From an uncultured Solirubrobacteraceae bacterium (GTDB taxonomy: Bacteria > Actinomycetota > Thermoleophilia > Solirubrobacterales > Solirubrobacteraceae): 7,452 nt of DNA. The stretch spans positions 1 through 7,452 of the forward strand of contig CATPAX010000131.1 of NCBI GenBank assembly GCA_955652215.1, read 5' to 3'. The position numbers and the translations under genes are program-made. Position 1 is the first letter of the stretch; each line of letters starts with the position of its first letter. The notes below the pieces were generated by a model, which saw only the letters and a list, made by a program, of their open reading frames with translations, was not told the origin of the DNA and did not search any database. This document shows positions 1 through 6,386 of the stretch, in pieces.

Positions 1-810
1 GACGATCATCGCCACCGACGACGCGCGCGCCAGCTCGTTCAGGGCCGAGGCGACCCCTCCCCGCGTGGCGTCGCGCATGCACCTGAGCTCGGAGCCGACC
101 GCTCCGAGCAGCGCATCGGCGGCGGGCCAAAGCGAGCAGGTATCCGACTCGATCGAGGCATCGAGCTCGAACTCGTTGCGCGCCAGCATGATCGCGGTGC
201 CATGCTCGCCGATGCTGCCCGACAGGAGGATGCGGTCGCCCGGCCGCAGTGCGTCTGGAGACACTCTCGCGCGCGGGTCGCGCAGGCCGATTCCAGTGGT
301 GCACACGTACATCCCGTCCGCGTGGCCGCGCTCGACCACCTTGGTGTCTCCGGCGACGATCTGCACCCCCGCGGCTTTCGCCGCCCGAGCCATCGCCTCG
401 ATTTCGGCTCGCAGCTCGTCGGCGGGGAGTCCCTCCTCGAGAACCAGCGACAAACTAAGTGCAAGCGCCCGCGCACCGGATACCGCAAGGTCATTGACCG
501 TGCCGTTCACGGCCAGCTCGCCGATCGACCCGCCAGGAAACGTCAGGGGCTTGACCACGTAGGAGTCGGTGGTCAACGCCAGGTCGAGGCCGCCGACATG
601 AACCGTCCCCGCATCGGCCATACGAGCGAGCTCATCGCCCCCGAGGGCCGGGACGAACAGGCCCTCGATCAGCGACTGGGTGGCCTTGCCCCCGGCTCCA
701 TGCGCCATCGTGATCCGCGCGTCGCGGAACTTGCGGCGCTTGCCACGCGCCGTCTCGATGATCCCGAGGATCTTCTGCTCGCGCTCGGAAACGACCGTCT
801 GATCGCTCAC
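1..810 (-). CDS. hypE: Hydrogenase maturation protein HypE, C-terminus cut by window edge
   Basis: HypE takes the carbamoyl group from HypF as a C-terminal cysteine thiocarboxamide and dehydrates it with ATP to a thiocyanate, the cyanide donor for the Fe(CN)2CO unit built on HypC-HypD; it is cytoplasmic. The frame is open for 270 codons from the GTG at 810 to the window edge. Family motifs seen: HGAGG (37-41), TTDSYVV (80-86), VNDLAVSGA (105-113), GDTKVV (154-159), GEHGTAI (201-207) and RDATRGG (246-252), an AIR-synthase-like ATP-binding fold. Full HypE is usually about 330-360 residues, so roughly the last 60-90, with the modified PR(V/I)C tail, lie outside. The GTG start overlaps the hypD stop as GTGA, and a GGGAGG lies 4 bases upstream. 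About 30 charged residues precede the conserved core, so a later start is possible but less likely given the overlap. Confidence 0.95.
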   Translation of the reverse strand, partial: MSDQTVVSEREQKILGIIETARGKRRKFRDARITMAHGAGGKATQSLIEGLFVPALGGDELARMADAGTVHVGGLDLALTTDSYVVKPLTFPGGSIGELAVNGTVNDLAVSGARALALSLSLVLEEGLPADELRAEIEAMARAAKAAGVQIVAGDTKVVERGHADGMYVCTTGIGLRDPRARVSPDALRPGDRILLSGSIGEHGTAIMLARNEFELDASIESDTCSLWPAADALLGAVGSELRCMRDATRGGVASALNELARASSVAMIV

Positions 811-1922
811 ACGACCTCCCGCTCTCGTGCGAAGCGGCCGAAGTTGTAGTAGGCGGCGCACGCTCCCTCGGAGGACACCATGCAAGTGCCAATCGGCCGC
901 TCAGGGGTGCATGCCGTGCCGAATACCTTGCACTCCCACGGCTTGATGACGCCCTTGAGCACCTCGCCGCACTGGCATGCCTTGGGGTCCGCGACCCGCA
1001 CGCCGGGGACACTGAACCGCCGCTCGGCGTCGAGCTCGGCGTAGGCCTCCGAGAGCTTCAGACCACTGTGGGAAATGAACCCGAGCCCGCGCCACTCGAA
1101 GTGCGGGCGCAGCTCGAACACCTCGGACATCACCTCGAGCGCCCGAAGGTTCCCCTCGTACGGGACGACCCGCTTGTACTGGTTCTCGACCTCGCAGCGG
1201 CCCCCGGCCAGCTGGCCGAGAATCATCGTGATCGCCTGCAGGATGTCCAGAGGCTCGAACCCGGCGATCACCACGGGCTTGCCGTAGTCGGCAGGAATGA
1301 ACTCGAAAGGCCGCGCGCCTACGACTGTCGAGACATGTCCTGGTCCGATGAAGCCGTCCAGCCTGAGGTCCGGTGACTCGAGCAGCGCCCGCAGCGGCGG
1401 CACGATCGTCACGTGGCTGCACATGCAGGAGAAGTTCTTGACGCCCTCCATCCGCGCGCGCTTGAGCGTTAGCGCTGTGGACGGCGCCGTCGTCTCGAAG
1501 CCGATCGCGAAGAACACCACCTCCCGGGCCGGATTCTGCTTGGCGATGCGCAGCGCATCCAGCGGCGAGTAGACCATGCGGACATCCGCGCCCGCCGCCT
1601 TCGCCTCCAGCAGGCTTCCGTTGGACCCTGGGATGCGCATCATGTCGCCGAAGCACGTGAAGATCACGTTCTCCTCGTGCGCGATCGCGATGCCGTCATC
1701 GACGCGGCCCATCGGAATCACGCACACTGGGCAACCCGGGCCGTGCACAAGCTCGACGTTGGCCGGAAGCAGGTCGTCGACACCGTACTTGTAGATCGAG
1801 TGGGTATGGCCCCCGCAAACCTCCATCAGCTTGTAGTGGCGGCCCGGCTCGACGAGCGTCAGGATCTCGCCGGCCAGGGCGCGGCCGAGCTCGGCGTCGC
1901 GGAACTCGTCGACGAACCTCAC
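807..1922 (-). CDS. hypD: Hydrogenase maturation protein HypD
   Basis: HypD carries a [4Fe-4S] cluster and, with HypC, is the scaffold on which iron receives its CN and CO ligands before transfer to the hydrogenase large subunit. The 371-residue protein is full length. Motifs in order: CGGHTH (36-41), GPGCPVC (61-67, Cys64 and Cys67), GFETTAP (141-147), GPGHVS (193-198), AGFEPLDIL (220-228), then the C-terminal cysteine-rich part with Cys316, Cys318, Cys331, Cys338, Cys347 and Cys355, which should hold the cluster and structural thiols. No key residue appears lost. The start is a GTG that overlaps the stop of the upstream HypC-like gene (GTGA), and its own stop overlaps hypE in the same way, so translation is probably coupled through the operon. 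Confidence 0.98.
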   Translation of the reverse strand: MRFVDEFRDAELGRALAGEILTLVEPGRHYKLMEVCGGHTHSIYKYGVDDLLPANVELVHGPGCPVCVIPMGRVDDGIAIAHEENVIFTCFGDMMRIPGSNGSLLEAKAAGADVRMVYSPLDALRIAKQNPAREVVFFAIGFETTAPSTALTLKRARMEGVKNFSCMCSHVTIVPPLRALLESPDLRLDGFIGPGHVSTVVGARPFEFIPADYGKPVVIAGFEPLDILQAITMILGQLAGGRCEVENQYKRVVPYEGNLRALEVMSEVFELRPHFEWRGLGFISHSGLKLSEAYAELDAERRFSVPGVRVADPKACQCGEVLKGVIKPWECKVFGTACTPERPIGTCMVSSEGACAAYYNFGRFAREREVV

Positions 1923-2173
1923 GAAGCCACTCGGGCTTCGTCTTGCGGATCAAGCCGTGCGATCGCCGTCCCGGCATGAACCAGCAGGCACTCGCCGGGC
2001 GTAACGGGCTCGACAAGCGCCGTCTCAACTGTCGCCGACGCGCCGTCCTCTCCCTGGCACAGCGCCAGACCGCGCTCGACGTCCACGCGCAGCACAGTCA
2101 TCGGATCGCCGTCATCGCCGTACGTCACGCAGTGCTGCGAGCCGCATGCGAGCTCGGAGAGCGCGATGCTCAT
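1919..2173 (-). CDS. Divergent HypC/HupF-family chaperone paralogue
   Basis: An 84-residue protein of the HypC/HybG/HupF fold lying between true hypC and hypD. The C-terminal half keeps the family signature (GECLLVHAGTAIARL, 60-74, with the conserved His66), and the middle (VLRVDVERGLALCQ) fits the small beta-barrel. The N-terminus does not begin MC: the likely equivalent of the essential HypC Cys2 is internal, Cys15 in HCVTYGD, with Cys10 shortly before it. The ATG at 2173 overlaps the hypC stop as ATGA. No start codon in frame would place Cys15 second, because the preceding codon is CAC. HypC-like proteins with this type of start are, as far as I recall, common in actinobacterial hyp operons. 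A role as a second Fe-unit carrier or a specificity factor for one hydrogenase is inference. Confidence 0.8.
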   Translation of the reverse strand: MSIALSELACGSQHCVTYGDDGDPMTVLRVDVERGLALCQGEDGASATVETALVEPVTPGECLLVHAGTAIARLDPQDEARVAS

Positions 2174-2451
2174 TCGATCACGCTGGCCTTGAGCTCTTCG
2201 AGCTCCTGCTCGTAATCGGCTCCCATGCGGACCAGCAGGTCGCGGGTCGCGCGTGCCTCTTCCTCGTCAACCTGCGAGATCGCAAACCCGACGTGAATCA
2301 GCACCCAGTCGCCGGGTCCGACTCCGCCGCCTTCCTCGCCGTCCAGCAGCCCGATGTTGACATTACGGCGAACACCCGCCACATCGACCTTCGCCAGCCG
2401 ATTTTCGTCATCGACAATCTCGATGACCTGGCCCGGGATCGCCAAGCACAC
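2170..2451 (-). CDS. hypC: Hydrogenase maturation chaperone HypC
   Basis: HypC is the small chaperone that binds HypD while the Fe(CN)2CO unit is made and then delivers it to the hydrogenase large-subunit precursor. The 93-residue product starts MCLAIPG, the exact family signature: removal of Met exposes Cys2, the iron-binding residue. The second signature, GDWVLIHVGFAIS (47-59), has the conserved His53. The C-terminal third is acidic and probably helical. The gene begins with GTG (2451). Upstream there is no clear Shine-Dalgarno sequence; a TGATAG at 2461-2466 (minus strand) could be a -10 element giving a very short leader, but this is weak. It is the first gene of the minus-strand hyp operon and faces the divergent control region with the paired dyads. 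Confidence 0.96.
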   Translation of the reverse strand: MCLAIPGQVIEIVDDENRLAKVDVAGVRRNVNIGLLDGEEGGGVGPGDWVLIHVGFAISQVDEEEARATRDLLVRMGADYEQELEELKASVIE

Positions 2452-2493
2452 GGCGCCGTTCTATCACCCGGGGTCGATCGCTGCCGAAGGCTG

Positions 2494-2535
2494 GTAATGC
2501 CGCTTACTTCGGGGGTGTGTAAGCAGGGTTACATA
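2494..2535. promoter_or_regulatory. Paired GTAA-N6-TTAC dyads, candidate operator in the divergent promoter region
   Basis: The 154-base gap between hypC (-) and the Crp-like regulator (+) holds two dyads with identical arms and spacing: GTAA-TGCCGC-TTAC at 2494-2507 and GTAA-GCAGGG-TTAC at 2519-2532. The second extends to TGTGTAA-N6-TTACATA (2516-2535) with one arm mismatch. Centres are at 2500.5 and 2525.5, 25 bases apart. Crp/Fnr-family dimers bind dyads of this size, and such a regulator is encoded 71 bases to the right, so autoregulation and control of hypC are plausible inferences. If TGATAG at 2461-2466 is the hypC -10 element, the dyads would centre near -46 and -71. The rest of the gap includes a third, different dyad, GGACG-TG-CGTCC (2568-2579). 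No convincing sigma-70 promoter can be named. Confidence 0.5.
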
Positions 2536-2605
2536 CCTCCCAACGGAGTAAGGTTTCTCGGGTTGTAGGACGTGCGTCCCGATTTCCGGGTAGGACGGAG
2601 AGGTT

Positions 2606-3430
2606 GTGAAGCCGGACGGCTCCCCGTGGTCGAATCGCCCCACGCTCGCGCGCCGGCGACCCGAGCCAACCTCCATCTTCACCTACCTTCTCGACGCCGA
2701 CGACGACCTCGCCGCCGAGTTCGATCTCCGAGTGCGGCTCGCCGTCCGCCAGGGAACGACCGTCAGGGTGCTCGAAGCGGACATCGGCGAGTGTGACCTG
2801 GATTTCGCATTCGGGGCGGTCGGCCAAGGGCCGGGTCTGTTGATCCTCGAGGGCTTGATTGCGTTTGAGACCTGCGTCGCCGAGCGGACCGCGAGCGAGC
2901 TCGTCGGCACCGGAGACCTGCTCCAGCCACCCGCCGGCCGGGCAGATGAGTTGCTCGAACGCGACCGCGTCTGGCGAGTGCTCTGGCCGACGCGCTTCGC
3001 CATGCTCGACACCGAGTTTGCCGAGCGCGTACGACCGTGGCCACAGGTGATCCGAGCGCTCCTACGGCGCAGCGACAGGCGGATAGCCGACGTCGACGCG
3101 GTGCGGGCAATCACCTCGCACCCGCGTCTCGAGGTCCGGCTCGTGCTGCTGTTCTGGCACCTGGCCGCCCGGTGGGGACGGGTCGAGCCGGCAGGCATCC
3201 GGCTCACGCTGCCTCTCACGCATCGCCTGCTCGGTCAGCTGGTGGGTGCCGAGCGACCCTCGATCTCCCATGCGCTCGGCCGGCTCTCGCACGCTGACCT
3301 CGTGACCGGCACGGCAGGCGACTGGCATCTGCACGGCAATCTGGCCTCCCATCTCGAAGCGCTGTCGGAAAGGACCCCCGGCCTATCGTCACGGGAACAT
3401 GGCGATCGATCCACGCAGGAAACGGGCTGA
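2606..3430 (+). CDS. Crp/Fnr-like transcriptional regulator, probably of the hydrogenase locus
   Basis: A 274-residue protein with a clear winged-helix DNA-binding end: LTHRLLGQLVGAERPSIS (about 202-219), followed by HALGRLSHADLV, matches the Crp-family helix-turn-helix (T-R-x-x-LGQ-x-VG-x-x-R-x-S-x-S-x-AL-x-x-L). The N-terminal part (about 70-140) has the hydrophobic strand pattern of a degenerate cyclic-nucleotide-binding barrel, but I see no FGE...R-x-A phosphate-binding cassette and no Fnr-type cysteine cluster, so the signal is unknown. A probable linking helix is at 145-190. The GTG start at 2606 follows GGAGAGG closely. The gene is divergent from hypC and its 3' end overlaps the hydrogenase small-subunit frame by 32 bases, so it is likely the first gene of that transcript. 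Control of both operons is inferred from position. Confidence 0.8.
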   Translation: MKPDGSPWSNRPTLARRRPEPTSIFTYLLDADDDLAAEFDLRVRLAVRQGTTVRVLEADIGECDLDFAFGAVGQGPGLLILEGLIAFETCVAERTASELVGTGDLLQPPAGRADELLERDRVWRVLWPTRFAMLDTEFAERVRPWPQVIRALLRRSDRRIADVDAVRAITSHPRLEVRLVLLFWHLAARWGRVEPAGIRLTLPLTHRLLGQLVGAERPSISHALGRLSHADLVTGTAGDWHLHGNLASHLEALSERTPGLSSREHGDRSTQETG

Positions 3431-4526
3431 GGGCGTGACCACGTCGCTCTCGAGGACGGCCAGGGATCAGGCAGCGCTGCGTGATCCCGTGAGCATCCTG
3501 TGGATCACCAGCGGGCTCGGTTGCGACGGCGATTCGATCGCGCTGACTGCGGCCACGAATCCGAGCCTCGAGGATCTGCTCCGGGGCTGTCTGCCCGGAA
3601 TGCCACCGGTGATCCTCTACAACCCCGTGTTCGCGTATGAGACCGGCGAGGATTTTCTGCGCGTCTTCCGCGACGCCGCGGCGGGCAAGCTCAGCCGCTT
3701 CATCCTGGTGCTCGAAGGCTCCGTGCCAAACGAGGAGATCAACGGCGACGGACATTGGGCGGCGATGGGCACCGCCCCCGAGGACGGACAGCCGATCCCC
3801 ACGTGCACGTGGATCGACCGGCTGGCGCCTAGGGCCGCGGCCGTGCTCGCGCTCGGCACCTGCGCCGCCTACGGCGGCATCCCGGCGATGCGCAACAACC
3901 CGACGGGTGCGATGGGTCTGCGCGACTACCTCGGCTGGAACTGGTCCTCGCGCCTGGGCACCCCGATCGTCAACCTTCCGGGCTGCCCGGTCCAGCCCGA
4001 CAACATCACTGAGACCCTCCTCTGCCTCGTACTCCACATGGTCGGCATGGGCCCCCCGATCGATCTCGATGATCAGGGCCGCCCACGCCGGATCTTCGGC
4101 CGCACCGTGCACGAGAGCTGCGATCGCGCCGGGATGGCCGAGCACGGCCAGTTTGCCGACAGCTATGGCGAGACGAAGTGCCTGGTCAAGCTCGGCTGCA
4201 AGGGCCCGGTTGTCAAATGCAATGTCCCCGTGCGCGGCTGGGTCAACGGGATCGGCGGGTGTCCGAACGTCGGCGGGATCTGCATGGCCTGCACGATGCC
4301 CGGGTTCCCCGACAAGTACATGCCGTTCATGGAGGCCGAGACGATGGCAAAGCTCTACGCAAAGACGGCTCGCGTCCTCCACGGCCCGCTGGTGAGATAT
4401 CTGCGCGAGCGGCGCATCCGCCGGACGTTCGACCTGGAGCCGCACTGGAGACGGCCGGGCAGCGAGTTGACAACCGGCTACCGTTCGCCTCAGCGCGAGC
4501 GCGCGGAGCCACTCGGGGTGCCGTAA
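3399..4526 (+). CDS. hhyS: [NiFe]-hydrogenase small subunit, group 1h-like (actinobacterial high-affinity type)
   Basis: Electron-transfer subunit of an H2-uptake hydrogenase; 375 residues. Cluster ligands in order: proximal Cys42 and Asp45 (GLGCDGDS, CxxD instead of CxxC), Cys155 (GTCAAYGG) and Cys196 (PGCPVQPDN); distal His238, Cys241, Cys261 and Cys267; medial Cys274, Cys288, Cys295 and Cys298. Cys288 sits where standard enzymes have proline, so a medial [4Fe-4S] cluster is inferred. The 3Cys/1Asp proximal cluster and motifs such as SIALTAATNPS, GCPNVGGIC and CTMPGFPDK are those of the group 1h enzymes that scavenge trace H2 in Actinobacteria. There is no twin-arginine signal and no C-terminal membrane helix, so it should be cytosolic. 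The ATG at 3399 overlaps the regulator by 32 bases; a GTG at 3435 would avoid this and still keep all motifs. A related subgroup such as 1l is the alternative. No large subunit follows. Confidence 0.93.
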   Translation: MAIDPRRKRAEGVTTSLSRTARDQAALRDPVSILWITSGLGCDGDSIALTAATNPSLEDLLRGCLPGMPPVILYNPVFAYETGEDFLRVFRDAAAGKLSRFILVLEGSVPNEEINGDGHWAAMGTAPEDGQPIPTCTWIDRLAPRAAAVLALGTCAAYGGIPAMRNNPTGAMGLRDYLGWNWSSRLGTPIVNLPGCPVQPDNITETLLCLVLHMVGMGPPIDLDDQGRPRRIFGRTVHESCDRAGMAEHGQFADSYGETKCLVKLGCKGPVVKCNVPVRGWVNGIGGCPNVGGICMACTMPGFPDKYMPFMEAETMAKLYAKTARVLHGPLVRYLRERRIRRTFDLEPHWRRPGSELTTGYRSPQRERAEPLGVP

Positions 4527-4873
4527 TGCCGGTCGCGGTCGTGTTTCGGTGCGAGATCTGCGGCGTGCGGCCGGACCCAGAGACCCAGCGCGCTCTCGAG
4601 CACCAGCTGCTCGACCTGCGCCACGGCGAGTACGTGGACGCCGAGCCTGCTCGCTGGCTGACCTGGCACGGACGAGGGATCTACGGCCCGCAGCGCTACG
4701 CCTGCGGCGAGCATCGCGGGGAGTTGAAGGCGCTCCTTCGCGAGCACTACGGGACGCTCGGCTGGCATCCTTGGGCTATGGGTCCGCACCCTTGGGCGGG
4801 TCGCAGGGGCACCGACAAGGCCCGCCGTCTCGCTCGCTCGCTGCGCTCCACGTTCGGCGCGCCCGGCTCGTAG
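4526..4873 (+). CDS. Conserved-looking hypothetical protein with CxxC...CxxH motif
   Basis: A 115-residue protein whose ATG overlaps the small-subunit stop by one base (TAATG), so it is very likely translated with it. The frame stays open upstream, but the TAATG junction and a compact product favour this start. It has Cys9-x2-Cys12 near the N-terminus and Cys60-x2-His63 about 50 residues later, a spacing that suits a zinc ribbon or another metal site. The middle is acidic with Trp/Tyr (WLTWHGRGIYGPQRYAC), then comes an unusual GWHPWAMGPHPW stretch (79-90) and a basic tail. I do not recognise a named family. Its place directly after the small subunit suggests an accessory, for example in small-subunit assembly or electron transfer, but that is inference. 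Confidence 0.72.
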   Translation: MPVAVVFRCEICGVRPDPETQRALEHQLLDLRHGEYVDAEPARWLTWHGRGIYGPQRYACGEHRGELKALLREHYGTLGWHPWAMGPHPWAGRRGTDKARRLARSLRSTFGAPGS

Positions 4874-4877
4874 GACC

Positions 4878-4896
4878 CGCTGGAGGCAGACCAGCG
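4878..4896 (+). terminator. Hairpin after the hydrogenase transcript, possible terminator
   Basis: Six-base perfect stem CGCTGG / CCAGCG with a 7-base loop, starting 5 bases after the stop of the CxxC protein. There is no U-run, so it is a weak terminator candidate or a 3' stabilising structure. The rest of the 118-base gap up to the methyltransferase shows no gene, and no remnant of a hydrogenase large subunit. Confidence 0.3.
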
Positions 4897-4991
4897 CGTT
4901 CAGGCGAGCACCCGCGTTCGCACGCTGTGTAGACGGTGACGGGTGGTGCGTCCTCACTCATTCGTCCGTCGCGGCATTAGAGTCGGGACCG

Positions 4992-5807
4992 GTGAACGTC
5001 TTCTCGGAGACGCTGATTGGCGGCTCGGGCTATGACGGCGACGAGTTCGTCCGGCTCTACGACCAATTTCGCCCCACCCCGCCCAGCGCACTGTTGCGGA
5101 TCCTCATGCAGCTGGCACAAACCGAGCGCCCGCAGCTCGTCGTTGATCTCGGTTGCGGCACGGGGATCTCGACCCGCGTTTGGGCGACGACGGCCGCAAA
5201 GGTGGTCGGTGTCGAGCCAAACCCGACAATGATCAGCCAAGCTCGACGAGTCGGCGGGGCGGCGAATATCCGGTACGTCGAGGGATTCGCATCCGAGACT
5301 GATGTGGCGGAAGGTGCTGCTGAGGTTGTTACCTGTGCTCAGGCGTTTCATTGGATGGAGCCGGCTCCAGTGCTGGCAGAGGTAGCTCGCGTCCTTCGGC
5401 GCGGCGGCGTTTTCGCCGCGTACGACTACGACGTTCCGCCCGCGGTAAAGCCAGATGTAGACCAAGCCTTTGAGGCACACCTCGCAGCTCGTCGCGAAGC
5501 TCGGGGGCGTCTCGGACTGCAAGCGGGCGCTGCCACCTGGCCGAAGGAGCAGCACCTCGACCAGATTCGGTGCAGCGGACGTTTTCGCCAGGCCCGTGAG
5601 GTGGTCTGCCATGGTTCTGGGCTCGCCCACGCCGCGCGCGTGATCGGCATGGCCGAGAGCATTGGAGGACCGCGCGCAATCTTCGGTGGCGAGGCGCCCG
5701 AGGTCGCCAGCACCTTTGAGCATTTGCGCGACACCACGGCTCGCGCGCTTGGGAAGGGCGAGCACCCGATGACTGTCTGTTACCGGATGCGGATCGGGAT
5801 CAAATAG
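4992..5807 (+). CDS. Class I SAM-dependent methyltransferase (UbiE-like)
   Basis: A 271-residue soluble protein with the Rossmann-type SAM-binding core: motif I VVDLGCGTG (50-58), acidic strand-2 motif VVGVEPN (71-77, Glu75 for the ribose hydroxyls), then AFHWME (118-123) and VARVLRRGGVFAAYDYD (131-147), the usual post-II/III region of methyltransferase family 11. The C-terminal part (about 180-271) is less conserved and probably sets the substrate, which cannot be deduced. The start is GTG at 4992 with only a weak GGGA upstream; no nearby ATG competes, and DEFVRLYDQFRP near the N-terminus is typical of the family. It is 118 bases after the hydrogenase transcript and convergent with the MerR gene. 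I see no functional tie to the hydrogenase. Confidence 0.85.
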   Translation: MNVFSETLIGGSGYDGDEFVRLYDQFRPTPPSALLRILMQLAQTERPQLVVDLGCGTGISTRVWATTAAKVVGVEPNPTMISQARRVGGAANIRYVEGFASETDVAEGAAEVVTCAQAFHWMEPAPVLAEVARVLRRGGVFAAYDYDVPPAVKPDVDQAFEAHLAARREARGRLGLQAGAATWPKEQHLDQIRCSGRFRQAREVVCHGSGLAHAARVIGMAESIGGPRAIFGGEAPEVASTFEHLRDTTARALGKGEHPMTVCYRMRIGIK

Positions 5808-5882
5808 GGGTTGGCTCGCCCGAGAGCACCGCGGGCGGGATGCCCGAGCGCGCCGGGCGACATGCGGTGAAGCTGCGAACTT

Positions 5883-5919
5883 TGGCGATTTGGTGGCGTA
5901 TAGGCCTACCGCATCGCCA
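5883..5919. terminator. Interrupted hairpin between convergent genes, candidate bidirectional terminator
   Basis: Outer stem TGGCGAT (5883-5889) / ATCGCCA (5913-5919), a 2x2 internal loop, then an inner 5-pair stem GGTGG / CTACC with one G-U pair and a 9-base loop: 12 pairs in all. It lies between the stops of the methyltransferase (5807) and the MerR gene (5961), where a shared terminator is expected. Nearer the methyltransferase, CGGGC-N5-GCCCG (5832-5846) forms a smaller stem. Neither has a good U-tract. The 153-base gap holds no other visible feature. Confidence 0.35.
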
Positions 5920-5960
5920 TCGTTCCGGTTGAGGGCGGGTGTAGCGGTTGTTGACGTCCT

Positions 5961-6386
5961 CTATCGCTCTGAGTTGGCGATGATCGCGTCGTGGACGTAC
6001 TGCGCCAGCCCCGCCATGACCTCCTCGTAGTTCTTCCGGAAGCGCGGGTCTGACAAGTAGAGCTCAGCGAGACCGCGATGATGCTCGGAGCCGCACTCAT
6101 AGAACCAGCGCGAGATGTACTGCCGGTGCGCCTCGGCCGCATCCATCGCAGGCTCGCTCGTGGCTGGAGCTCCGGCCTTCAGTGCGTCTGCGAATGCGGT
6201 GAGGTTCTCGGCGCCCTCACGCTTGATCGCGATCCAGTCATCCTTCGTATACGCAGCTGTGCGCCGCTGGGACTCTCTCCAGGAATCGGCTTCACCCCAG
6301 CGCTTCTCCGCCTCTCCGGTGTAGTCATCGATCGGTTCATTGCCGAACACCCCGAGCTGCTCTTCCGGGGTCAATGCGATACCCAT
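5961..6386 (-). other. Internal translation start giving a TipAS-like short form
   Basis: Inside the MerR gene, Met110 (MGIALTPEEQ) is preceded by a perfect GGAGG (6395-6399, minus strand) with 8 bases between it and the ATG. The short product would be 141 residues, containing only the ligand-binding domain. Streptomyces tipA is known to make exactly such a second product from the same frame, starting at a very similar MGINLTPEE sequence. The full-length start lacks a comparable ribosome site, which supports real use of the inner one. The sequence is direct evidence; use in the cell is inference. Confidence 0.7.

Noticed and set aside
202..849. 215-codon plus-strand frame opposite hypE
   Set aside because: The minus strand encodes HypE with every family motif; this is a shadow of its codon bias.
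901..1656. 251-codon minus-strand frame within hypD
   Set aside because: It is the alternative frame of an intact hypD on the same strand, with low-complexity Arg/Gly/Ala composition.
2552..2605. Sigma-70 promoter for the regulator gene
   Set aside because: No -35/-10 pair with acceptable match and spacing was found; TTGTAG near 2563 lacks a partner.
3216..4445. 409-codon open frame on the minus strand opposite the regulator and small subunit
   Set aside because: It is antisense to an unmistakable hydrogenase gene, its composition is Arg/Ala/His-rich as expected for a high-G+C shadow frame, and it has no recognisable domain.
4178..4525. Upstream extension of the CxxC protein into the small-subunit gene
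   Set aside because: It would overlap the small-subunit reading frame for over 100 codons; the TAATG start at 4526 gives a compact product.
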